Shown here piece by piece: positions 26,833 through 35,759 of a stretch of 64,000 nt of DNA. The number at the start of each line of letters is the position of its first letter. Position 1 is the first letter of the stretch. Source of the DNA: Pocillopora verrucosa (Eukaryota; Cnidaria; Anthozoa; Scleractinia; Pocilloporidae). The notes under the pieces were generated by a model that searched no databases, had not been told where the DNA came from, and worked only from the letters and a program-made list of their open reading frames with translations. Location: contig NC_089320.1 in NCBI RefSeq assembly GCF_036669915.1, positions 13,878,287-13,942,286 of the forward strand, read 5' to 3'. The position numbers and the translations under genes were made by a program.

Positions 26833-27864
26833 TCATATCCTTTCCTGAGCCTGCTTTCTTTCATCTAGATTGCCACCTTGTTCAGCGGAATTGTTAAGGG
26901 AGACGTCTGTGCTTATAGACGACAATTGTAGATTCAAATGTGGGACTGACCTCAGTCGCCTTAAACAAGCATGGCAGTCCAGCATGTTCTTGAAAGCTTT
27001 GCGGAAATTTTCTAATCTCCCCGCATACACGAAAGGATTTACCCCTGAATTGCCCATCACAAGAACAACCTTGATATCTCTGACCCAATGAATAAACACA
27101 CAATCACAACTAGTACAAAAGCTTATGATATAGATACAAATACACGAAGGAAGATAAAAGACAAGAAATAGAGTTAACACGATAACCAATGTTTTGGTTA
27201 TTTTAGCCTCCCACTTCACCGCTCGTTTCAAAGCCAAATTCTCCTCTGAGCTGTCATGCAGACTGTCCCATTGCCGTACTTGGCAACGCAGATACTTGAA
27301 AATCTTGGTAGTGGTGAATATCAGGACAGCAAAGGTGATAGCTATAGCAGTGTTGGCAAATACAAAGAGGAATTTGTTGAAGCCAATAATGAAGTAGACC
27401 ATCGAAAGCAGAGCTGAAATAATCCATACCACCACAGATATCAATAAAACTCTGATGGAGCTAAGTTTGGCTCTGTACTGCAGAGGATACGTAATAGCGC
27501 AATAACGATCTAGTGCCAAGGCTATAAGGCTGAGAAGGGACGCTGTACATGAAGTGAAGTAAAGAATGTGCGACACGTCTTTGAAACCTTGCTGAAGCAT
27601 ACCGACCCCTTCAAAGATGTGATACACTGTACTCAAAGGGCCAAGTACGAGACCAACGACGAGATCTGCTACACTAAGATTCACCAAAAAGTAAGTGAAC
27701 GGCGAACGCAGGTCTTTGTTTGGGTTCAATAACACAGCAAGGACAACCAACGAGTTGCCAACGGAAGCAACAACGGTGATAAAAATCGATGTAGACGCAG
27801 TAAAGAACGAGAGATATGTTGGAGCCGATGTGTTGTCACAGGGATACTTGCCAATTAATGACAT
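26833..27864 (-). CDS. Melanocortin-like class A GPCR, copy 1
   Basis: A single-exon receptor of 343 residues starting MSLIGKYPCDN, with an N-glycosylation site (NTS) near the N terminus and seven hydrophobic segments. Class A marks: GNSLVVLAV in TM1, NLSVADL in TM2, DRYCAITYP at the end of TM3 and NPFVY in TM7. Several features match the melanocortin branch: no Cys at the top of TM3, a very short second extracellular loop without Cys, no TM5 proline, and a Cys cluster (CTSCDC) before TM7. The TM6 toggle Trp is replaced (FYLPS). The tail has a DCHACLRR motif suitable for palmitoylation. Compared with copy 2, this copy differs at usually conserved TM7 sites (MGN for MAN, YAG for YAW). The ligand is unknown. 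It is likely intact; whether it signals normally is open. Confidence 0.85.
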   Translation of the reverse strand: MSLIGKYPCDNTSAPTYLSFFTASTSIFITVVASVGNSLVVLAVLLNPNKDLRSPFTYFLVNLSVADLVVGLVLGPLSTVYHIFEGVGMLQQGFKDVSHILYFTSCTASLLSLIALALDRYCAITYPLQYRAKLSSIRVLLISVVVWIISALLSMVYFIIGFNKFLFVFANTAIAITFAVLIFTTTKIFKYLRCQVRQWDSLHDSSEENLALKRAVKWEAKITKTLVIVLTLFLVFYLPSCICIYIISFCTSCDCVFIHWVRDIKVVLVMGNSGVNPFVYAGRLENFRKAFKNMLDCHACLRRLRSVPHLNLQLSSISTDVSLNNSAEQGGNLDERKQAQERI

Positions 27865-28249
27865 TCTTTCTACTTCCTTACCTCAGGATTGTAATTTGCT
27901 GAAAGTAATCTTAGCAGCGATGATTCTTTTCCTTTTCAAGCTGTTTGCTACACAAACGTTGTCAAATTTCAAATTCACTGAGATAGAGCCAGATCATTCT
28001 CGGAACGCAGTTGCGCTAAACAGCGGTTTAACACGACAGAACACTAATACTTCCGGTTTTCTTAGTCTCGAACATTTCATTTTCGTTAAAAGCGAAATCA
28101 ATTGAATATGCGACAATAATAACATACATTGAAAAAGCAGCTTAAAGCTTAAAGAAACTAGTAAATGGCCAGCGTTTATAATCAGTTTATTTGCTAATGG
28201 GAATATATAATTAGTCATGCACCTCATTTATTATATAAGTAAAAGCCTT

Positions 28250-28975
28250 TCTACTTCTGATAATATCGAGAATTATGTTGAAGGTCAAACGTGACTGACT
28301 CGTCGATTAAGTGTTGTCTGGGTTTCTAGGATTTTCTTTTGGTTTTCAACGCCTAATTCACACTGTAGATTAGGTACAAAACGCATCTATATTAAAGATT
28401 AAGCAAAACGCGACCCTGAGTACATATTTCTAGCCACAAATTTGCAATTTGTCAGACTTCCAAAAAAGACTTCCTCAGGGCGCGGAAGCGTCCATCTTAG
28501 TAAGTAATCCAACAGATGTTTAAATTTGACATGACACCAAATTTGCCCGACTAAGGGTAACATTCGAATTCGGTGATTCAATTCTCCCCTGCCGGTATTT
28601 CCCTAAACTATTCGTACGTTAGTCCCAATCAATTTTTAGGGCGAGTTTCCCCCTGTATATAAGTACCGGAAGATATTCAAGGTTGAAAGTAATATCGCCG
28701 ACAGGTTATCGAATACATGGTATTGCCTTTAAATTCCTAGTGGAGCATACGGTATAACGTAATTTCCGCGCAAAAAAGTGTAAGGTAGCTGAATGTGTCT
28801 CTGCAAGATCGTATTGAGACATTATTTTACTCTGTTGCTTAGTCTTCATGACAAAATTTTGTTGACATTTGACTTTCGTTGGTTTGTTTTCGGCAATAAG
28901 TGTTAAAAAAAGATGCACGAAGGCAACAAATGAGGACTAAGTGGAGATTTTTATTCAAATTTTTTCTCGTGACTT
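28250..28975. repeat. Segment B, first of three copies
   Basis: Begins near GAGAATTATGTTGAAGG and contains TTTCTAGGATTTTCTTTTGG, GCAATTTGTCAGACTTCC, CTGCCGGTATTT and GATGCACGAAGGCAACAAATG. The same words recur in order at about 28980-30347 and 36090-37424. No coding potential was recognised. Confidence 0.8.
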
Positions 28976-28979
28976 ACCT

Positions 28980-29481
28980 GTCTATTAAGGTTTGTCTGGA
29001 TTTCTAAGATTTTCTTTTGGTTCTCAACGCCAAATTCACACTGGAGCTTGAGTACAAAACGCATATACAGCAAAGACTACGCAAAACGCAACCCTGAGTT
29101 ATATTTCTAGCTACAAATTTGCAATTTGTCAGTCTTCCAAAGAGACTCCCTTAAGGCACACAATTGTTCATTTTAGTCAGTAATCCAACAAATATTTTTG
29201 CTAATGTTTGATCGGTTTAAATTTGACCCTGATGACACCAAATTTGCCCGACTTACGGGTAACATACGGTGATTCGATTCTCCCCTGCCGGTATTTTCCT
29301 AGTTTCCCTTGTAGATGAGGACCCAGAGATCTTCAAAGTTGAAAGTATTATCGCCGACAGGTTAGCGATTGATTTTATCGCTCTGACGAAGGGCTAACGC
29401 TCGAAACGTCAGCTTTTTTACCCTTTACGGTGGCTAATTTACGTTTTCAACCCTGTTGTTAACACTAAATTACCTGCTATA

Positions 29482-29526
<45 letters not shown>

Positions 29527-30347
29527 TTTATCGAATACATGGTATGTCCTTAAATTTCTAGAAAGACACCAGCTAAGCAAAGAAATGCAATCGATAGTAC
29601 ATACGGCATAACGCAATTTCCGTGCAAAAAAGTGAAAGGTAGGTGAATGTGTGTCTACAAGATAGCATTGAGGCATTTACTCCGTTGCTTAGTCTTCATG
29701 ATAAAATTCTGTTGACATTTGACATTTTGTTGGTTTGTTTTCGGCAAGAAGTATAAAAAAGATGCATGAAGGCAACAAATGATGACCTAGTGGAGATTTT
29801 GTTCAAATTTTCTCTGTGTTAACCTGACATTTTGTTGCCTTCGACTTATTACAATTGAATAATACTTTTGTAATATCGCTTAGAACGTTTACATGTTTTG
29901 CATTCCGTTCCCCAGTATGTGTCAGACAAACATGAATAACAGTTATTATGCATATATCAAGTTCGAAAAGAGATAATCATCGCTTTTAAGATCGAGTCAA
30001 AGCCATTTCGACCCTATGAACCCGTATTAAATTATTTACATTGCTCAGAAGTTACAAGACCTGATCAAGGTTCTTTATATTTTTTTTTACGACCATTAAC
30101 TTAGTACCACGGTTGTTTTGCCATTTACAGCATTGGATTGATCAGAGAAGTGTATGTAAGTATCAATCGCTATGAATATACCATAACTTTTTTTTAAAAT
30201 TATTTTCTTTTCCATATCGAGAAACAATTCGGACATTCCTACGTCACTTTTGTCCATAATTTTGTTTGATATTAATGGGGGATTACGATCGACACTCTTA
30301 CATTTAAGTCTAAGTCTTAAATTTTTATCATAATAACGTTCTATACC
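28980..30347. repeat. Segment B, second copy
   Basis: A head-to-tail repeat of the preceding segment, more diverged from it than the first copy is from the one at 36.1 kb. It carries an inserted dispersed repeat at about 29374-29540. Its right end abuts unit 2 of the large tandem duplication. Confidence 0.8.
29374..29540 (+). mobile_element. Dispersed repeat with the best hammerhead-like core in the window
   Basis: Inserted into segment B copy 2 and absent at the matching place in copies 1 and 3. At 29383-29412 it reads CTGACGA, then GGGC-TAAC-GCTC, which can form a short stem-loop, then GAAAC and GTC. These are the conserved elements of a hammerhead ribozyme: CUGANGA, a helix II hairpin, GAAA and a cleavage-site NUH triplet. 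After the core come TTTACGGTGGCTAATTTACG, CTGCTATACTCTCCCACC and GCAGCACCACAGTTTCTTTA. Penelope-like retroelements are known to carry minimal hammerheads. Assigning this repeat to that group is inference. Confidence 0.6.
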
Positions 30348-30683
30348 TTACTTTGCACAATTATACAACGTTGACACGAAGTTGACAAAACCACGTTTTC
30401 TAACCAAGTAATATGCACAATGTTCTGGAAAAGTTACCTGTATGAAACACACTTAAAAATATAAGAAAAAAATTCTACTCACTATTCTTCAATTCCCACT
30501 TCAGATCCAGAATGTCTTTTTCAAATGTATTTCAGTTCCGATGGTTCCACGTTGTACGACATACGACGTTATTAAAAAAGCTGGCAGTTGTCGGCTTTCG
30601 CTAGGAGCCCTATAAGAGAGGCATAAATAACCAAAATAAAAAAAAGTGTTTTCAAATTAGACAAAGATGCAGCATCAAGATGC

Positions 30684-31229
30684 CTGTAACTGCTTCCGTT
30701 GAAGCTTAGTGTTACCGCTCCCGAGAAAAGCTGCGGAATATTTTCTGGGTAGGTTGACGCCCCCGTGATTAGTTCTTTTCTGACAGAAAATTACAGTTAG
30801 CGTTTCAGTTCAAGATAAGACTCCGTGTCATCAAGATCGTTTTTGAAAAGAAGACAAGTTAGACTGTAATCCTCGATAAAGTAATCAAGACCCGCGAACG
30901 TTAGTAAGCAATAACTTGTTTTGTGATTATGTTCTCTAGCTTGTAGTCGTTATTCAAACCAAAATTTATCGCTCATTTTTACCTTTCTTTTGGTTCCTTT
31001 AATTGACACGTGCTCGTTTCCAAAATCGAGATTATTTTAAAGCTATGATCATAATACTTAGGTGATTTCTTTACGTAATAATTTCAGTTTACCGCTTCGA
31101 TATGATAACTCAAGGAATAGAAAAGGAATAAATAAAGAAAAGATCCTATTTTGGTTTGGTGTTTATCGCATGCGCGTGTATCAACCCGGGAATCGATCTA
31201 GCCACTCTAGCTTGAAAAGAAACATTTAC
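30684..31229. other. 545-bp insertion in unit 2
   Basis: Unit 1 reads AGATGCCATCCCTTC without a break at about 22910. In unit 2, AGATGCC is followed by about 545 bp and then AATGCCATCCCTTC, so ATGCC flanks the extra DNA on both sides like a 5-bp target duplication. No open frame or terminal repeat was recognised inside. Confidence 0.6.
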
Positions 31230-32907
31230 AATGCCATCCCTTCATTTTGATTTTTTTTATAAACTTCAAGCTTCAACTATTCCTTATTCATATTCGACTA
31301 AAGTATTTTGCGCTCCATCTAGCCTGACACGTATTAACAAACCTCAGCGGCGAGCGATAAACATGAAACTAAATAAAAAGGTTCATTTTTGTGGACCTTA
31401 ATCTTATTTTAACCATAAGCACCTAATTTTCTAGAAATTAAAAAAAATGGAATTTTCAGAACGAGCAAAAAATAAAACATGGAAAATTTGCCTCAATGCT
31501 AGCGAATGGGCAAATCTCATCGCGTTATCTGAGGTATTCTCTTAGGCATTTACCTCATGGCATTTCAGCTCTGTATGTTGTTCGATTCCTTCCTAATGTC
31601 TACCTTAAGTCATTGCTTGACTTAAATGATTTATTTCTTGAGTCTATCTCTTTCTCTCTCATTTTTTCTCGAAAACCCAACTTGCATTAAAATATACAAA
31701 ATCCAAAAATGTCAGTAGAGGGAAAGAAACTGTGATAACTAACTTGTTTAACGCTTTCCTTTTGATCTGGAAGAATAGAAACATGCTCAATCCTCCGTAA
31801 AATTAACTTCCTCGCAAACAAAAAACAACTCTTTTCCCTTTCAAAGGACGTAAGCTCCGCACATTAGTAGTTTTCGTTGCTCACCATTATTTCAACTTTC
31901 TCCCTCGCAAGAAGCTTAAGGTTCCCTTTTAGTGTAGGCAGATACTATTAAAAGTATGAGCTTGTTGCGCAGGTTGAAGTCTATGACCAAAAATGTCAGA
32001 AACACAACTGGTAAAAGAGAGAAACGTTTACTTTCACGGTTCTGGCCTAATTTCACAATGCCTCATGATCTTATGAGTTTTAAACCTAAGCCAGCTGAGT
32101 ATATATCTTTTCATGTGTAAATTATTTATGATGAAACGGTTCCTTTTTTCAATTTCCTTTTTTGCATGGGTTAAGCAAATATTTAATAACTTATAAGTGT
32201 AACTGTCTCCTTATTTAGACTGAAAAGAAACTTATTGGATTTTTGAAACTAGTAAATGTTTTCTATTGTACTAGCACCAAATTCACTGATGTTCTTTCCA
32301 CTTTTTCTGCAATACTTCTGTACATTGGTGGGTTTTTTTAAGTTCGTTTTCCTCTGATTGTCAAATATCCCATTTCCTCGGCATCCAAAAAAAATCTGTT
32401 AAATTGGAGAAATATGACCTTATATTTTCTTGGCTTACGTCACTTAATTACGTCAACAAAGTTTCACTTTTGTAAAATAAATGATAAGTAACTGATGCAA
32501 GGGGAAAAAACACCCATACGAATATTTAATTAACCCTGAAGTGACTATTATCGAATTTCCTTGCACAGTGTACTCTTGACCCAATCATCAATGTCATTAA
32601 GGAAATGATCATAGGCAAGAGAAGATATTGATTGCTACACTCCTTTTCATAATCATAGCAAATGTATGGAGGACAGTTATTTTTATAGAAAATATAGGTA
32701 CTGATTTTAGGGTTTGGAAACGCATCAAACTTAGCTACTTGGGGGAATTACCAACTCAGTCGGCGTACCGTCATATATTCAATGATGCTCAGCTAGCCAG
32801 GTCAGAAAGGACTAAGCCGCCTTGACTAACTTTTTGTTTCTTGATGTTTACACATTTAAACATTTGCAGCAGCCTAAATGTTGATGGCAAAAGTGTAAAC
32901 TAGCGCT

Positions 32908-33345
32908 GATTCGAGGGGGTTGTATAGAGACGTGAACGAGGGAGAAGAAGAGGGGGATGGGTTGGAAGAAGAAGCTTTCAAGGCTTGCCATCAAGATTTG
33001 CTCAGCTCTCCAGAGTTCAAACTGAATTCGATGCGAGACCATTGATTCCTACTTATGGGCCACGTATCGCCGCCTTTACTTCTAACTGCAATTTTGATCA
33101 GCTTCTGGCGGTTCTTGATTATATCTTTTCTTTCCTCGACTGAGCTGTGAACATCGGCAACGCAGTCATCAGTTGAAGTCAAAATATTGTTCACTGTGCG
33201 AACTTATTTCAAAATGTTATCGATCCCCTTTTTGTCTGATCTTCGAGGCTTCCTTTTCGATTTTGGTGTTCCTCTCCATCTGTTTGCTTATTTGGAAGAC
33301 AAGGAGCCCTTGAAAAGGGAGAAGACGCAATTTAAAAATTATGAA
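32908..33345 (-). pseudogene. Insertion in unit 2 with relic coding fragment
   Basis: Unit 1 passes directly from GTGTAAACTAACGCTGA to the AATGAATTTGACC segment, while unit 2 has about 430 bp of extra DNA. Minus-strand frames at 33194-32991 (including SSVEERKDIIKNRQKLIKIA) and about 33340-33217 (including ERNTKIEKEASKIRQKG) look like a charged helical protein interrupted by stops. The style recalls the helical N-terminal part of recombinase-type ORFs in cnidarian mobile elements, but I cannot assign it firmly. Confidence 0.35.
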
Positions 33346-34739
33346 TTTGACCAAGTTCTCTGCGAGGACGAGGAATTTAAGGCAACTAAACAGCCCTTTA
33401 ACGTGAAACGAAGAGGAACTCCCTCCTATGTATTCATATCTATCCCATAATGAAGAAAACGGCAGAATGAACAACAAGAGCTACAGGAATTGATTAACTG
33501 ATTGACTGATTAAATAGCTACTAAAAATAATTACAACCCTATTGCATGAAGTAGTATATACAGGCAGACCTAACCGCTTTATTTACTAAATAACAGTTGA
33601 AAATACTTATCGTGAGTCATACCTCCTTTAATATCTCCAGAGCGCACAATATAAAAGAATTCATTTCCAGCGATATGCTAAAATCTTCTAGAAGTAAGGC
33701 AACAAGGAAACAAAATAAAGAGGGATGTGGGGAGTGTCACGTTATCACCCTCATCCCCAATCACCCATCCCCCTTCCATGTCTTACAGTTGAAGGGGACC
33801 CTAGTTCTCACGCAATGTAAAAGCTCCAAAGTATGTGACAAGAGCCTTACTCACTAATAAATTCCTTAAAGTTTACATAGCGTTCTCGAATCTTGGCATG
33901 AGATGTGAAACATCAAATCAACAGTTTACCACTGAGTTCTTATTAAGTATTTATTATTTCCATATCTCTCACAAAAGGTAGGCTAAACCAGAGCCAAATC
34001 GTTCTACAGAGAATCTGCTCGACAAGCCCTTTTCAGCTAAATGCGGCTCAGCCTGCACTTTAAATTGATATTGTTCTGAAATTAAAGTTGAAATTGAAGT
34101 TGTAGCTATAACAGCATAGCAATGAATTGGTTAGCACTATAAAAGCAATGCAACTTTCTAGTGTTCGCTCAGAATGAAAATCAAACGATATTACTAAGCT
34201 AGTTTAATTTCCGCAATTGCAATTCTTTTCAGGCTGTTTTTGCCAGTTCACTTGGTTCCCTAATTGCATTTCTTTTGTAAGTGATCCGGTTAACATAATT
34301 GCTTAATAATATACTAATGACGGGGTGTTCGTTTACAAAAAGTAAATTAATAATTCAAATGAATACAAATTTCTTTAGTTTGCTTTAAATTTTCAAATTG
34401 TTTGCGCACTAAGCTGTTATTTTTAATTGGTTAAATCATGCATCGCCGAAATTTCGGTTTTTAAATCTCAATGGCACCTTTTGTCAACATTAATCCTCTA
34501 GCTTGCCGATAAAAGGAGCTGACCCGTGAAAAATACTGAAAAATTCAAGAAACGAAATAGTTCTTAGTTTTGGTTATAATTACCACTCGTATACATCACA
34601 GCTTTGGCAAAAACGTAAGGGCCAGTTGTAAATCACAACATTGTACATTTTACAATATAATTGTAAGGCCGGGAGTTCAATTTACTCCAGAATTTATCGT
34701 CTAACATAGCCTCTTGTTATAAGTTAATCATATTCTTTC

Positions 34740-35759
34740 CTAAGCCTGCTTTATTTCCTCTAGATTGCCATTTTGTCCAGCGGAATTGTAAGAGGAGACG
34801 TCTGTGTTTACAGACGATAATTGTAGATTCAAACGCGAAACTGACCTCAGTCGCCTTAAACAAGCATGGCAGTTCAGAATGTTCTTGAAAGCTTTGCGGA
34901 AATTTTCTAATCTCCACGCATACACGAAAGGATTTACCCCTGAATTGGCCATCACAAGAACAAACTGGATATCTCTGACCCAATGAATAAACACACAATC
35001 ACAACTAGTACAAAAGTTTATGATATAGATACAAATACACGAAGGCAGATAAAAGGCTAAAAATAGAGTTAGCATGATAACCAACGTTTTCGTTATTTTA
35101 GCCTCCCACTTCACCGCTCGTTTCAAAGCCAAATTCTCCTCTGAGCTGTCATGCAGACTGTCCCATTGTCGTACTTGGCAACGCAAATACTTGAAAATCT
35201 TGGTAGTGGTAAATATCAAGACAGCGAAGGTGATAGCTATAGCAGTGTTGGCAAATACAAAGCGGAATTTGTTGTAGCCAATAATGAAGTAGACCATCGG
35301 AAGCAGAGCTGAGATAATCCATACCACCACGGATATCAATAAAGTTCTGATGGGGCTAAGTTTGGCTCTGTACTGCAGAGGATACGTAATAGCGCAATAA
35401 CGATCTAGTACCAATGCTATAAGGCTGAGAAGGGACGCTGTACATGAAATAAAATAAATAATGAGCACCACGTCTTCAAAACCTTGGCTAAGCGTACCGA
35501 CCCCTTCAAAGATGTGATACATTGTACTCAAAGGGCCAAGTACGAGACCAACGACGAGGTCTGCTACACTAAGATTCACCAAAAAGTAGATAAACGGCGA
35601 ACGCAGATCTTTGTTTGGGTTCAATAACACAGCAAGGACAACCAACGAGTTGCCAACGGAAGCAACAACGGTGATAAAAATCGATGTAGACGCAGTAGAG
35701 AACGAGAGATATGTTGGAGCCGATGTGTTGTCACAGGGATCCTTGCCAATCAATGACAT
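34740..35759 (-). CDS. Melanocortin-like class A GPCR, copy 2
   Basis: Single exon, 339 residues, starting MSLIGKDPCDN and nearly identical to copy 1 over its whole length. It has NLSVADL (TM2), DRYCAITYP (TM3), FYLPS (TM6), a CTSCDC cluster before TM7, and NPFVYAWRLENFRKAF at the TM7-helix 8 junction. The conserved residues that copy 1 has changed in TM7 are kept here. There is no Cys at the top of TM3 and no Cys in the short second loop. The tail ends IKQA, four residues before the end of copy 1. Flanking DNA on both sides is duplicated too, so both copies probably inherited the same regulatory sequence. Ligand unknown. Confidence 0.87.
   Translation of the reverse strand: MSLIGKDPCDNTSAPTYLSFSTASTSIFITVVASVGNSLVVLAVLLNPNKDLRSPFIYFLVNLSVADLVVGLVLGPLSTMYHIFEGVGTLSQGFEDVVLIIYFISCTASLLSLIALVLDRYCAITYPLQYRAKLSPIRTLLISVVVWIISALLPMVYFIIGYNKFRFVFANTAIAITFAVLIFTTTKIFKYLRCQVRQWDSLHDSSEENLALKRAVKWEAKITKTLVIMLTLFLAFYLPSCICIYIINFCTSCDCVFIHWVRDIQFVLVMANSGVNPFVYAWRLENFRKAFKNILNCHACLRRLRSVSRLNLQLSSVNTDVSSYNSAGQNGNLEEIKQA

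Larger units (their letters stand above)
22527..30347. repeat. Tandem segmental duplication, unit 1 (GPCR copy 1)
   Basis: The sequence from TTACTTTGCACAA at 22527 runs nearly collinear with that starting at 30348, including long non-coding stretches. Unit 1 ends in TTATCATAATAACGTTCTATACC, matched at the end of unit 2 near 37424. The two units directly abut. Unit 1 has its own features: about 200 bp near 23030-23240 missing from unit 2, an internal repeat at 24416-25445, and a doubled downstream segment at 28250-30347. Confidence 0.85.

Noticed and set aside
33187-33450. Plus-strand small protein with FDQVLCEDEEFKATKQPF, also seen near 24.76 kb
   Set aside because: The recurrence is explained by the segmental duplication; the frame differs upstream in the two copies and has no start context.
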